From the NCBI RefSeq assembly GCF_001039355.2, contig NW_019776068.1, forward strand, positions 237,705-301,704: a stretch of DNA of 64,000 nucleotides, given 5' to 3'. The position numbers and the translations under genes were made by a program. Below, piece by piece: positions 11,518 through 24,410 of the stretch. Origin of the DNA: Lingula anatina. Taxonomy: Eukaryota > Brachiopoda > Lingulata > Lingulida > Lingulidae. How positions within the stretch are numbered: the stretch's first letter is position 1; each line of letters opens with the position of its first letter. The notes beneath the pieces are model-generated. The model saw only the letters and a list, made by a program, of their open reading frames with translations. It was not told the DNA's origin and did no database searches.

Positions 11518-13599
11518 CCTTCTAAGGAATCCTATCTGATCATAATCTTGGAAGACCAGGGCAGTTTCAGGTATTGATAGGTGCAACGTTAATAGTTTTA
11601 TCTTATCACACCTGTGGGTAGAGAGGTGAGAATATGTGAGAGAGTATCATGTATTGATCTTGGTGATTCAGCATTAGACATGTAGTGATTTCCAATCTTG
11701 GATGTGGAATGCTGCCGTACCTGAACCATACTCACTCCTGAAAATTTTAACTGGCCTTTTTGGAAGGAATATCAATAAGCGTATATACTAGTACTAGTAT
11801 ATTATATTATACACAATTTACATTACATATAAAAAGTTCCGATGATTTACTAGTAATATGACTAAATATTCTGGTATTGGTTTTCAAATTCAGTGATTGA
11901 TTACCATAATCTAGCACCAATTGACAGAGCAGCCAGAGGTGAAAAAAATTATATATCTTTTTCTTGCCTCATTCAGTTGATTCATGATAGACAACTTGGC
12001 ATTACAACTGTGTTCTTCTAACTAGGCACAACATGTGAATCTCTATTACTAGTAACTATCACTGTCAGTAGTGGAGCAAAAACTGGTTCTCCAAGCAGCT
12101 GTCTGGACTTAATTTGGGCCTTAACCGTAGCGTCATAGAGTAGCTTGTGAACTGATACATGTGTCTAAAATGTTGAGCATGTTGTCAAGTTGCTTATGGA
12201 TTTCAGGATCCCCTCTCTCTATCCCCTCCCCCAGTTCACAGACTCTGGGACCAAATGGGAGATCTATGTATTTGGTTTTGTAGTCATGCCACTGATGTCT
12301 AAAGCTTTCTGTAGCACTTTTAATAGCACCTGATAATCTGTCCTCATTTTTTTCAGCAACTTATTTGTGTTTTTGAAATGAACTTTGCTAAAATAACACA
12401 AATTACCTGTGAAAACTTGAACACTGGTCAAAAAGTAGGCTCACCGTGTTAATGATCGGATTGCCAGCCAAATTAAGTAAACTTTATTAGTAAAATCTTC
12501 TTTCCAGTGATTTTGAACTAAGTGCCTTTGACGCCATATCTATGAGCCAGGTACATTTGAACGTAAGGGGATTTATCCACAGAAGCCAACGACTGAATAG
12601 TTATCTATATGTGAACAAAGGATGAAGCAGGGCGTAAATTTATTTACTTGCTGCAGAGGACAGGTAGACATGTTTGACTGCATGTCTCTAAGTAGTTAAA
12701 AACCTTGTCATGTCAGAGGTGCTCCGTTTCGAATAAAGATTTCATGACATGATGGTATTGGAGTAGAAGGGGGATGTAAGGGATTCGAAAGCTTAGGCTA
12801 ACATGTTTTTCACTGTTTGGTAAATATTTGAGTATCAGGGGGATTAGCTTTTTTTCAAGAAAAAAAGTGTGTCAGAGATTGGGGTTTCATTGAAATCTAA
12901 AGGTAATGGGCAATAATGGGGTTAAAAATCAGCAGATTTTCATTTGCAGAATTTACTGCTCGATTCTTGGATCAAGATATATGGTGGTGATATTTCACCC
13001 TAGGCAATACTTTTTTGAAGATAAAGAAATTAAATTGGGAAAAGATTTTATTGATCAGCGCAGCAGGGGACCAATTTGAATGCCCTTGCTGTAATATGTT
13101 GCCCTGTGCCGTTTCATAATGGGATTGAAGCTTATATAAAAAGAAGAAAATGTGCACCTTGATTCTGATCCTTAAGTGGATCCTTTACCTTGAAAAATTT
13201 TCAATTTCTGAATTTTTGACATTTAAAAGTGTTTGAAGTGTCAGCAATGGGGATTCTGTCACAATTTTTTATATGTCAGCAAGGATGGAAGTTGAAATTA
13301 AGATGCTAAGTGAACTGCATATCTACTAGTTTATGTTCCCTAGCCTTCTGCAAGCCAATTTTGAAAGGCTGGATTTCTACAGCTGTATGTATCTAAGTAA
13401 TAAAACGGTGACATAACGGGCGCCTCAGCATTTCCAAACACCTATCATTTACAGCAGCATATTCTGATCGCCCCAGCTCCGTGTTTGCCGAGGATTTCCC
13501 CCACAATGAGCAGGGATCAAAGAGCAAGATCTTTGCAACAAATATCTAAGTCTCATTAAATTTGGCGTAACACAATGAATAGAATGCCCAGTGTTTTCC

Positions 13600-13830
13600 T
13601 TCACTCGTGGGGGATGTAGGTTAATCGCGGCGTTTCCGTTTGTGCGCCATACACGAGCGTGTTGACTCTGCCACTCACAGCGCTGCTCCGTGAAAGGGGA
13701 CCCCGACGGGGCGATTGTGAGGGAGGGAAGAGCAAGTGGCCCTGAGTCAACACGGTGGTGTAACGCAAACAGGGGCTGTTACAGCGATACTCTTCACCAA
13801 CAATGGCCCCCATTGTGGTGGGAGCAGAAG
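13600..13830. promoter_or_regulatory. GC-rich palindromic block with paired ACAATGG motifs (possible regulatory element)
   Basis: An island richer in GC and CpG than its surroundings. It contains an imperfect inverted repeat of about 37 bp (13638-13675 with 13735-13770, both carrying CGTGTTGACTC) and, further on, ACAATGG-CCC-CCATTGT at 13800-13816. The latter is an inverted pair of SOX-type (HMG-box) cores with 3-bp spacing. Known SoxE factors can bind such paired sites; a role here is inference. A decayed transposon is the main alternative. Confidence 0.3.
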
Positions 13831-15533
13831 GGGGAAGTAAAACATACGAACAAGTGGTGTAGTCTGCATGTTAGCTCAGCATGAATGGAGGACTATACTC
13901 CTCACACACTCATGACAGATTGGGAATAATATTGAGAGTGCTGTGCTCTGATTTTCTCTAAGACTGGGCTCACTGTGCAAGAATGGAGTTTATGTATTAA
14001 AAGTATATGAACAAAGCAGATTTCCCCTGTGATGTACTCTCTCATATATACTGAACACTATTTATCATATAGGTCAGCCTGTTATATCTGGAGGGTACTA
14101 GTATGGAAATGAAAAAATACCTCCTCTCCCCCCTCCCCCCTTCTCCTCACGCAGATATACAAAACAGAACATGAAACACAGTTTGAACCCAACTTAAAAA
14201 AAGAAGAGAAAAACCCATACTCAGAAGACCAATTGCTAACTTATACTGGGTCTTTTTAAAATTTATATCGAATAACCAATTATGATGTGTTACCAAATAA
14301 CCACAATTAAATCATTTGGATACCCCCCCCCCCCCCTTGTAGTATGGGCTCCAAATAATTTTTTCATCCCAGGCCATGTTCATCCTTAGTCAATATCTGT
14401 CCTTACTTGCCTTCAATAAATAATATTTGTTTTGTTGAACTTCAAACCAACAATGTCATAAATAACTAGGTAATTACATTTTTTATTATCAGTTGATTTG
14501 ATGAGGATGCTTTTCTAAGAAAGAAGCCAAGTTGGTGCCAGGACAACAATAGTGCTTGCACTCAGTGTCCTTAGTGTAATTTTTTCGATCAATGAATTAA
14601 TCAACGAGTCTTTGTTTGCCAAATTTCATATTTCATTCATTTCGTGACAGCTGTATTTGCTCAGAGTCCATCAATATAAGGTCAGGGAAATTATGTAAAT
14701 ATGCCTGGAATCCAAATATGATAAATGTACCCAGCATCTGCTGCAGCCCCCCACTGAAAGTGTCTAGTCATTTAAAGCTAAGTCATGAAATGATGTTGAA
14801 AAATGTTTTCTTCATTTATGCATGTTGAAGAAATTATATCATGCTTCACTATGCTTTATAATTTCTACATATAAAACTGATTTCTACACATAAAAAAAGA
14901 CGCATGCACGCACGCAAATCCAGGTAAATGTGTGCGCACACACTCACTCCACAACTGCACAGCAAGGTAATACATAGCAGATACAACAGATATATGGACA
15001 AGACCTGTACTGTGACAGCCGCAGAGAATCCGGTGACAGAAACTCGTCAGGATATTTTGGCATGTCACCAAGATCCCAAGGACTGTTTTGTCAGAACACA
15101 CAGTGACAAATTAGCTGTGATCACTTTTGGTGACACCTTGACCCATCGTGATGTCTTCTGGACCCGCTTCAGGTGAACTAGGTGTCAGTGTTCTTGTTAA
15201 CACGGGGAACACACTGAGTTGACTTGCTGTGCACAGGTTAAAGGATGCTGATGATGAAACTCTTGCCACCATACTAGCGAGTAATACATGGTTTCTGAAC
15301 TCTCAGGTGCTTAGATATATATATCCACTAGTCAATTTTGGTAGTCCTTATGAATGTTTAGTGTTTCTTTTGTCAACATGTTGATATGCTTAAACAGAGG
15401 TGAAAATAATTACTAGTACTAGTAGTTTGCAACCTGTGGATATATTTGTAAGTTGGTGTTTGCTTTTGTACATACAAGAAGCAATAAACGAAAGTAAACA
15501 AGGGTTGTTCAATTAACTTTTTTTTTGCTTCTG

Positions 15534-15538
<5 letters not shown>

Positions 15539-15574
<36 letters not shown>

Positions 15575-15687
15575 TAAATATTCCTTTGCTCTTTTTTTTG
15601 TATTCAGTTTTTCTTTTGACCACTGTTTTCTAAATTTTGTTTCTACCTCACTCTCTCTCTCTCTTACTCTCTCTCTCTCTCTCTCTC
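15539..15687. repeat. Two (CT)n tracts within a locally repeated segment
   Basis: CT repeats at 15539-15568 and 15651-15687 are each followed by a similar CAAATCAT-TATATTCCTTTG sequence, so a unit of about 110 bp seems to have been duplicated in tandem. Confidence 0.7.
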
Positions 15688-15898
15688 AAATCATTTATAT
15701 TCCTTTGTTATTTTCTTTCATATCCAACTTATGCCACTCCCCCCCCCTCCCCCCCCCCACCCCGTCCAAGTGGATGATTTGATTTGTTTAAAGGAAATAG
15801 CTTACTAGTAATGAAATACGGCTCCATGCCATTATAACAGAACACATTAATTTGATTACTAGTATAATGCTTGTCCTGAAATGTCCTAGATTACCTTT

Positions 15899-16077
15899 GG
15901 CCCCTTTCAGAACAGTGGACTAACTAGTCCAAGGATCAAATTTGTCGACCCACTGAAAAGCTTGCCATCTAATCCGCTACTGGACACTATATATATAGGT
16001 TCCCATGGGGAAATATTCAAGTGGGTCGGCCATATTTGACCCTCGGACTAGTAAGTCCACTGTTCCGAATGCGACCA
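15899..16077. mobile_element. Foldback MITE-like element, ~57-bp inverted repeats
   Basis: The left arm has CAGAACAGTGGACTAACTAG and GATCAAATTTGTCGACCCAC. The right arm is its complement, with GTGGGTCGGCCATATTTGAC and GGACTAGTAAGTCCACTGTT. Arms are about 57 bp with roughly 80% pairing, and the middle is short and AT-rich. It is related to 1283-1473. No target duplication could be fixed with confidence. Confidence 0.7.
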
Positions 16078-19000
16078 TTTCAACCAGTGCCTGATTGGCA
16101 TACAGAGCTTAAGAAATGAAATAAAGCCAGTTTGGTAATTTAGTTTACTCTGACATCAGAGGGGTGTCTGATTTTTTGTGGTTGAATAATATGCTGAAAT
16201 TTTGAAAACTTAGTGTAAACTATGCACAATTTTAGCCAGGGTTCACATAACTGAATGTGCTCTCTCACATCTCAGATGAATATGCTGTATTATGTTTTGA
16301 GGAGAGAGGTTGGCACTGTTCTTACTGTATACACATTAAACCCTGGGTATTTGATTTCTTTTGACTGAAATGGCCTGGTATAAATATATTCTAATGCAGA
16401 TTTTCTTATCCAGGCTGTATATTTTAGATATTAATAAATCCACATCCAGGTTATAAAAGTGCTGCAGAAATCTTCATCGCACCTTGTCATGTGAGGCGGT
16501 GATCAGTAAGCTGTGAAGATGGTCAATTACCAGATTTTATCGAACATGTGTTGCAACATTTTGATCACAAAAGGAAAAAGGGAGGGACTCTGTTTTATAC
16601 ATACTAGTAATTATTTTCTTCTGTTATAAGGGAAACGGTTGCAAGTGTGAGGAGAGCAGAATTTCAGTTGGGATACTGAAGGTGTGTGTGTGTGTGTCCA
16701 CCCCCCCCCCCACCCCCTTGTGGTCTTATGTTCCTGAGATGAGTGGCCTATCCAGATAGTCATCTTTTCTTCTTTTTGACTCCTTATTTCAGTTTTTGAT
16801 GATCATTCTTCAGATTTTTATTATTGGAGCATGTGGAGCCTAGACAGTCTCAGTAAAAGAAAGAATCTGCCTCTGGACTCCTTATTTTCAGAATCCTGGC
16901 TAAACCCCAGAGCCTAATCTATACAAACATGATAAAATTGTCCATATTCTAAGTTCATGAATGTCTAGCCTCCATATTGACTACTCACAGAACCATGCAC
17001 ACACATTGAACTAGCGTGTCGACTGACAGCCCGTACCTAATGAATTTGAACTCGGGAATTCATAAAAGTCTGAGGGTCAATCATATGCAGAGACAGTCAT
17101 TGAAGCCACAGACCTCTGCACTGACAGCTTGTGCCATTATGGTTTGTCAGGGAATATAGAATTTGTCCTGAGAATTAGGAGAATAAGGTGACTGCTGGTG
17201 CTGAAGTATGTGGGAAGTAGCAGTGTTGGGGGGGGGAGACTGACCAACTTAGCCTGTCACGAACTTGTTGGATCCTGTGTTACAAAACAAATTGTATCAA
17301 AAGACAGGGGGAGGGGGGGGGGGGGGGGGAACCGAGGCCCAATGTTGATTAGTATGGGAACTGAATGGAACATTATGGGTGGGCTTTGTTTACAAAACCA
17401 CTTGAGACAAAGGTTGGAAGAATCTAGATGAACTTTATTAAATTTAATTATTAATGTGTTTGATTTGAAATGTCTTATAAATTAAAGAAAAGTAGTTGAT
17501 GTTGATCTTGAAGGCTGATCCTGGAGGGGTGTTGCTGAGGGTCGAATCAAATAACCCAAGGAGTCTTGATAAAACATGCTGAAAGGTGGAAGAACTTAAC
17601 TGTACACTGTAGTAATCCTCCCCTGTGAGTGTGTGTTACCTGTCAGACCTCCATGCTGAGGTGATGAATGAACTGGACAGTGGTCAGATAATAGCACTGG
17701 ACATCGGTCAGATAATGTAATCAAATCTATTAGGTGCGAAACCGTCTCCGTATTACGGCGATTTATGGTGTTAAGTGACCTGAGGTGGTCACTTGTGGTC
17801 AATTGGGACCTCACACTTAATTATATACTGATCTAGGGGGAGTGTGTGGTATGAATAGGATGAGGTTAATTTAATTGGATGGGGTTATCTAGTGCACCTG
17901 TTGGCTGGGATACATACTATTAGGAAATGGTGTCTGCTTGGGATGGAAGAAGTAATATGGTGTTAAAAATGTCTAGAGATTTAGATTTCAGCATCTTTCT
18001 TAAATAATGAGAATGTCATGTGACATAAATTTAGAATGCAGAACCTCTGCTGATGCAAAGACTAAGAAAATATGTTTAAAAATGACATACAGTAGAATGT
18101 TGAACAAAGCAGATATGTGTGGTCATATTATATTATACATTGATACAGGATCTGTTGTCATCATCCATATTTCAGCAGTATGCATGAAATGGTGCACCAC
18201 AATCGGATTATGTTGCCTAGGTCTGTATCCATGATGTAACACTGTCACACTGTATTGTGTGTTGTTGATGTAAGAGAGGAATGCCTGACAACAATCTTAT
18301 TGTGTGTAGGTTTCCAAGGTGCAGACCTTTACAGAAAGGTGTGTCTTGTGATGTTTTGTAAATTGTGTAACTGTGTCTGATTAGATTTTGAGACTTGTAT
18401 GCAGTAAGATGATAATGTCACAAACCCCCAGAGCCCATTCTGGGTTGAAATTAGTCCTTTGTTATGTACAGCAAAATATATGAATAATAATGCCTAATCA
18501 GATATTGATATTAAAATAATTTGATGATGAGCAAACCTCCCCCCACCCCCCCCACCCCCCACACACACACATACACTCACACAGAAAGGAATTTGAAAAA
18601 AGAAGCGTGACATTTTACCTTTTTATGTTGCAACTTGTTTAGAATTTGGCCAAATTTTACAAATAATAAATATACTAGAATGTGTCAAGTGCGTTCTGCC
18701 ATAAGTTGGCCAACAAATGATCACACGTTGAATGCATGCTGGGTTTGTAATGTTTGAATTATTTAACACAACCCTCATTCTTCACTAAGATGTGGCCATC
18801 TTCAGAGATGTATTAGGTCATTGCTGGACATGACAGGGCTTGTCCTAGGATTGGGAGTACAGGTTCAAAATTACCACCTGTAATTTCTTTCAGGGAGTCC
18901 AAATATGCTTAAAGCTGTCATGTTTCCAAAAAATCTGTAAGCTGTCTTTGAAAATAGTAGGCTGTCCTATGATGCTGGCTGCCATCGAAATGATGGTTCG

Positions 19001-21900
19001 CTGGGAAAACTCTTGTTACTGGACCATGGTCAGTTTCTGTCCATGCTCCATCACCTGGTAGACATTGAGCAAGGCAATGTTTACAGAACATATTTACCAG
19101 AGACTTAACAAGTTAAATATTATGACCAGCGAATGACCTTGATTTGGTCCATGAAAGAGATGCGAGCAAATTATTTCTGTGTTCTTTGAGTTTGATCAAA
19201 TATTTTGATCCTTGGTCTTAAACTTGGACAAGAATTTTGATTTCAATCCAAGCATCTTTTAGTGTTCATGGATTGGTCAGGATTTCATAGAGTGGAAACA
19301 AGGTGGTCAAATGAATTTTGGACAATCCTAAATAAATTGATATGTCCAGCAAGTTGACCAGTATTATTTGCTATTTTGTAGACTTTGTCGTGTGAAAGTT
19401 CTGACCTGTGCTATAATCAGCATGTGTGCAACAAATGTACCGAAGAAAATAGCAAAAATTAATGACTGTTCTAAAAATGTGTGAACGCAGCATGATCATA
19501 TATATATTCAATGGAATTTCATTGTAGCCTATTTATTAATCCAAAGTTGCATTATGTTAAGTTACTAATTATTTTTAATAAATGGAATTGACCAAACAAA
19601 GCGTATGAATTGAACGTGGTGATCCTCATGGTGAAAAAAAAGGTCCCATCTTCTTTGGTGGTCCCTGCTGTACTAGGGACAATTGAAAGCTATATGTAAC
19701 ATTAAGCAAATTCACTTAGTTTGCTAAGTAATAAGAAAATGGCAATAAATTGTTTTTAGTATCTAGTTCACTATTTCTGAGGACAAGTTCAGCATTAATT
19801 AAGCGGTCGCGCCTGCATGCCCACAAAGAGGGAAAATAAACTTTGTACTAAAACTGATATACCAAAGGCATTAACTTATTTGCAAATGTACGTTGTAGAG
19901 AAACTTGAAAGTACCACAGCAGAGTTTGGAGGGAAAGAAAATAAACTTTGCCGTTTGGTTCACCTCCACTGTGGCATCAAGTTCATACCATCTTACTAAT
20001 GGTTGGAAAATATAGAAAGAAAAAACAACTGAATTTTACAGCCAGCTTTCATAAATGGCATTTTAAGCATACATCACAGGTGATGTTACTGACAAATAAT
20101 GGAGATTAAATGACAACCTGGAATGGCCTTACAAGGACAGTTACTAGTAAATCTTCACATAGAATGGCAAAACAGACTGCCTCAGTCTGACCATGAACAT
20201 ACAGCACTGGACTAAGTTTTTCAAACAACATGTTTTTAAATGCACATATTGGCAGGTTCAGCCCCCCCCCCCCCTCCCCTCAGACTGTGTGGCACCTCCT
20301 CCCACCCCTCCCCCAGTGTAATGTGCAAATCAAAAGAGAGTCGAGCAAATTCTCTATCCCATAAAAGTTAAAGTATGATTGCCCCTTTTTTTCTACTTTA
20401 TATGAGCACAGTGATGCGAGATAAAACATGTTCTCCATGTCCCCCCAGTGCATGAACTGTAGTCACAGAATTTGAGAAACAATGCAGTGAGATCATGTTG
20501 CGTCCCCAGTACAAAATACAGACAATTCATGGATGAAATTGTTGCTTTCATACAAAAGTGGAATGACAAAGCCTGGACAGATGACAAAAACTATCAGGTG
20601 ACTGAAGCCCCCCTGACTGTCCTCTCCATGATGAGGACAGGTACCAGGTGGCCTATTTATTTATTTATTTATTTATTTATTTATTTTTCTATAAAGGCCT
20701 TTTTCTAGACAAATTGAAATGGCTTAACTGATATCAGTCTGTTGCTAGTACTTTGCCATTGGCCCCTTGCCTAATGCCAGTAAAACTAAAACTAGTGACC
20801 ACTTATAATTCTGATTTGGGCCAGAAGATTCTTTGATTCAGGAGAAAAATAAGAAGTGTAGGTAGATAAACCTAGCAGATTGATGCTTGATATAATAGCA
20901 CAGACCTGATGGGTTTCTAATTATCTTGAAAGCACAAATATCAGGAGGGGTATCTAATCTGTATAACGAGTTAACACTAATCTGAGGGCTGGGAAGAGGG
21001 GAGGGCTTTATGGACAAGCTCTCTGTATCACTGCACACAGTTAAATCAGAATCCAATTACTGAGGAATAAATTACTAGTAAGTTATTGTTGCAATGAGAG
21101 ATAATGGAGAGAACTGGAAAAAATAACTGAGTAATGAGCTGGTGTCCCATTGCCTTCCACAGCCACTGTAATTAGTCTATAAATTTGAGCTTATTTGATT
21201 GATTATATTTCCCCCAAATCCCTTTTGTTCAAGAAGCTGATTTCTTATGCAGAATGTAAATTGTACACTGATTGCAACCTCACAATGAACTCTGGGAGTT
21301 TGTTTGTGATATTGGTTATTTTTAATATTGTCAGGTGGCACTTTTCTCTAAGAAGAACCTTTGTCTGGTAGCAAAACCGTATTGTCATTGGTAAAAACTT
21401 GCTGTCAAGACAACAAGAAAACCCTTCCTGATATATGGGGGAGTTAAAATGGCCATTTCCTTAATTTTCTAAATTGTCTTTTAATGTTACTGTATTGTTA
21501 GTATCATGCTGATGTCATGGCAACAGGGAAAAATTTCCTGATATTTGTGAGAGTTAAAAGGTATTTAATCAAATTTGCATTGGCTTTAATGGTGTTGTTG
21601 GTGATTTAGTCTGAGGAAACGGCAACTGTTACTGTCTGTTGGTTATTTACTGTAAGTGGGCTGTTATCAGAAATGTCGCTGTCTGGAAAAATACGATATT
21701 GCGCTGATCAGTAAATGAGACATTTTTACAGTAGCTGGTCTGGTGTCTTTGCTGTAGTTTTTACAGCAGATAAGCAGATTCCAGCTTAAAGTACAGTAAT
21801 ATGTTGGGTGTTTAAGCTGAGATCAGCTGTTGACTTAAAGAAGTTCCTTTGTGACAGGAGCTCCAGGTGTGATACACTTATATAACACCTGGAGATGTAG
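16078..21900. other. Long non-coding stretch, no gene recognised
   Basis: A (GT)n/C run at 16683-16720, a G run at 17307-17329, C-rich tracts near 18540 and 20264 and an ATTT repeat at 20654-20690. 17676-17720 has two partial copies of an ACTGGACA-GGTCAGATAAT unit. Nothing resembles an exon or RNA gene. Confidence 0.65.
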
Positions 21901-22151
21901 GGCTCATTTCCATTGAAACTGTGGTCTTGGTAGATCTACCCAACTCCGCGGGGACTCACTGAATGCAGTCGGTTAAACAAATTAACACTTTCCTTGTTTT
22001 CAAAATACTGATAAATCACCATCTTTGTCTGCATTCTACTCTGTTCTAATGCCATGAGGAGGTGCTTCATTCCGTGAAGCTGACTGCACTCAGCGAGAGT
22101 CCCCTGCAGAGTTGGATTGATCTAAGACCAATGATGTCTATGGAAATGAGA
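21901..22151. mobile_element. Foldback MITE-like element, ~75-bp inverted repeats
   Basis: The left arm reads GCTCATTTCCATTGAAACTG, then CCCAACTCCGCGGGGACTCA, then TGAATGCAGTCGG. The right arm is the complement: CTGACTGCACTCAGCGAGAG, then CCCTGCAGAGTTGGATTGAT, ending TCTATGGAAATGAGAC. The middle carries no coding capacity. A related solo arm lies at 7345-7430. Confidence 0.75.
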
Positions 22152-22231
22152 CTAAAGTCTCTGCTACAGCCAATCAACCAATAGGCTTAAGTACATACTG
22201 TGTTAGTTGTAGGGAGGATGGGCTTAATGAG

Positions 22232-22404
22232 CAGGCCCGTAGCCAGCAAATTCAAAAGGTTTTTTTTTTTCTAAAAACGTGGACCTTTTTTAATGAAACC
22301 TTTGTGTACCTAGATTAAATTTTACACAGAATGCACCTTTTCCTGTCAAAAAGGGCAGGTTTTTCAACCCCCCCCCCCCCCCCAACCTCCTGGCTACGGG
22401 TCTG
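22232..22404. mobile_element. Short non-autonomous element with hAT-like ends (CAGGCCCGTAGCCAG)
   Basis: It starts CAGGCCCGTAGCCAGCA and ends TCCTGGCTACGGGTCTG, giving 15 of 17 complementary bases. CAG...GCGTAGCCAG ends are common in hAT-type non-autonomous elements. The interior has T and C homopolymers and no open frame. A clear 8-bp target duplication was not found, so the superfamily is tentative. Confidence 0.6.
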
Positions 22405-22420
22405 ATTAGCAAGGTTATAT

Positions 22421-22676
22421 GACGGTTCCCACACCTAAATGATTTAACAGGATCGTTCCATCTCCAAGGGGTATCTCACTAAATTGCTTTCAGCTTAAGC
22501 AGCTGAGATGTCTGGCACGCCTACTGAGGCTGCAAAACGATAATTGATTACCCGCTAATAGCCTAGGTGGACGTGACAGACATCTAAGCCACTTAAGTTA
22601 TTTGCAAATTAGTGAGAATCCCCTTAGAGATTGATCGATCCACAGCTCGTACGACAGGGTCTGGGAATGGTCCCTA
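22421..22676. mobile_element. Foldback element, nearly complete palindrome (~115-bp arms)
   Basis: Both halves are inverted versions of each other. GGTTCCCACACC faces GGTCTGGGAATGGTCC, TCTCACTAAATTGC faces GCAAATTAGTGAGA, CTGAGATGTCTGGCACG faces CGTGACAGACATCTAAG, and the centre holds GATAATTGATTACCCGC. Outer ends (GGGA-CATTCCCA-like) resemble those of the 21901-22151 and 7345-7430 elements, so they may form a superfamily group. Confidence 0.75.
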
Positions 22677-23687
22677 TATCCTAAAGACTGGTTGTTTGGG
22701 GAGCTATTGCCGTGTAAAAGGTTTAATTTAATTAGCCGTATCTTGTACCTGATGATAATGTGAAGGAGGCTTGATGAGATGGGCTGTTATCTAAAAGGTG
22801 GATGATTAGGGCTTGGAGAGGAGGGGGGGGCACTTGAAGATAAAGATTTATCTGTGAGATTGGCGACCTTTCATTTGTCCTCCAAGTAGTCTTGATATGC
22901 TGAATTTAGATGGGTGTTCATTTTGCATCTGTAGAAATCACAGCTTGTTATATCTTTCTTGTACCTTGTTGATCGATGAAGCTGTTGAATTATCATTGCG
23001 TCGTCATTTCCGTTCAATATTCTCATCCTGAAACAGTTGGCATAGGTGTGGTACGTATGAGTGAGAGAGAGAGGTCGGGAGTGATGAGAAGATATAAGTG
23101 CTAGTGTACATTTGCTTTCCTGATTAAAAAGGCAGATTTGGTTTGGTTTGTGGGGCGGGGGGGGGGGGGGGTACCTTTCCTCTAATTATATATGTTTTGG
23201 TACATTATACGCCTGCCATATCATTTGTGGCTCATCTCCAAACTGCCTGTTCTAATTGCCTTATCTCACTGAACATGCCATCTTGGATTATATCAGCACA
23301 GCAGTAATTGGCTTGTCTGCTCTTTAAGTAACTGTTAATTTGATTATGTCTAATTAAGTCATAGAGAGTAACAGGTACCAGCAGGCTAATTAATTAACAC
23401 ACTGGCAGGGAGCCCCGGGGGATTTATCATGATACCAGGTGGAGTTACTGGGAGAGATTTTTAGTTAAGGGTATTTTACCTTTGTTTGAAAATTGTCCCG
23501 AAATCATATTTTTCATGTCTACTCTACATATCATGCAAAACTATGTACTAATACATGCCCCAATTAAGGCCATTATAAATGATACTCCACTCCAAAATAA
23601 AACTACCTACTGACTGTATACTTTTGGAAAAAATAAGTTTAAGGGAGTGATTCATTTTACAACAAGGCTACTCCCCCCAATACAAGT
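22677..23687. other. Non-coding, no gene recognised
   Basis: AT-rich sequence with a G run at 23155-23171. No motif, RNA gene or exon is supported. Confidence 0.7.
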
Positions 23688-24367
23688 GTTTATATTATAT
23701 AGACCAGGGACTAGCTGGGGCTTCATTTGTGAATGACTTGCGAAAATCTAAACAGGGTTGTTGTGATTGTAATATTTACAGACTCCCACTAAACATGAGG
23801 TATATTATAAACTAGAATTATGGTGTCTTTGTCAAAGCTGAGGCTGCCTAATTGAAGGCAGTAAATTTCACAATGAAGTCAGGTTTCTGACACCTGGGGA
23901 AGGAGAGTTTGTTTAGTTGTCACCGGTGGTGTTGTTATTGTATTTGTTATTGTTTGTAATCTCCGTCGGTGCCAATGTATTGTCAACCACGCTGAAGCAT
24001 AATTTGTCATTGTAGAGAGAAGGTTTATTAGTTTGCACATTAAGACATCATCATAGGGGGTTGTATACATTTGCAGGTGGGAGATTATTTATGTTACAAG
24101 AAGAGATGTCCTTTCACGAGCATTTATTTTTCGACGACTAGTTTTGAACACGTGCCAGTGTGTTTTGTTTGGTTTTGTATTTTTTAAATGAAACTCGTGT
24201 TATTTGGTAATAATGTGGGAGCAGTGTTCTGAGTTTCTGACTTTCATTTTGTTCTGATAGGATACCATTTGCAACAGTGATTATGATGAAAATGATAACA
24301 TAATTGCTTTTGTCTTCATAGATTATTATTCATGACATATGTCCTTTAAATTATGGAAATAATCACT

Positions 24368-24369
<2 letters not shown>

Positions 24370-24408
<39 letters not shown>
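24370..24408. repeat. Poly-T run of 39 bases
   Basis: Uninterrupted in this copy. The matching place in copy 2 (about 27417-27443) is shorter and broken by C, showing allelic length variation. Confidence 0.9.
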
Positions 24409-24410
<2 letters not shown>

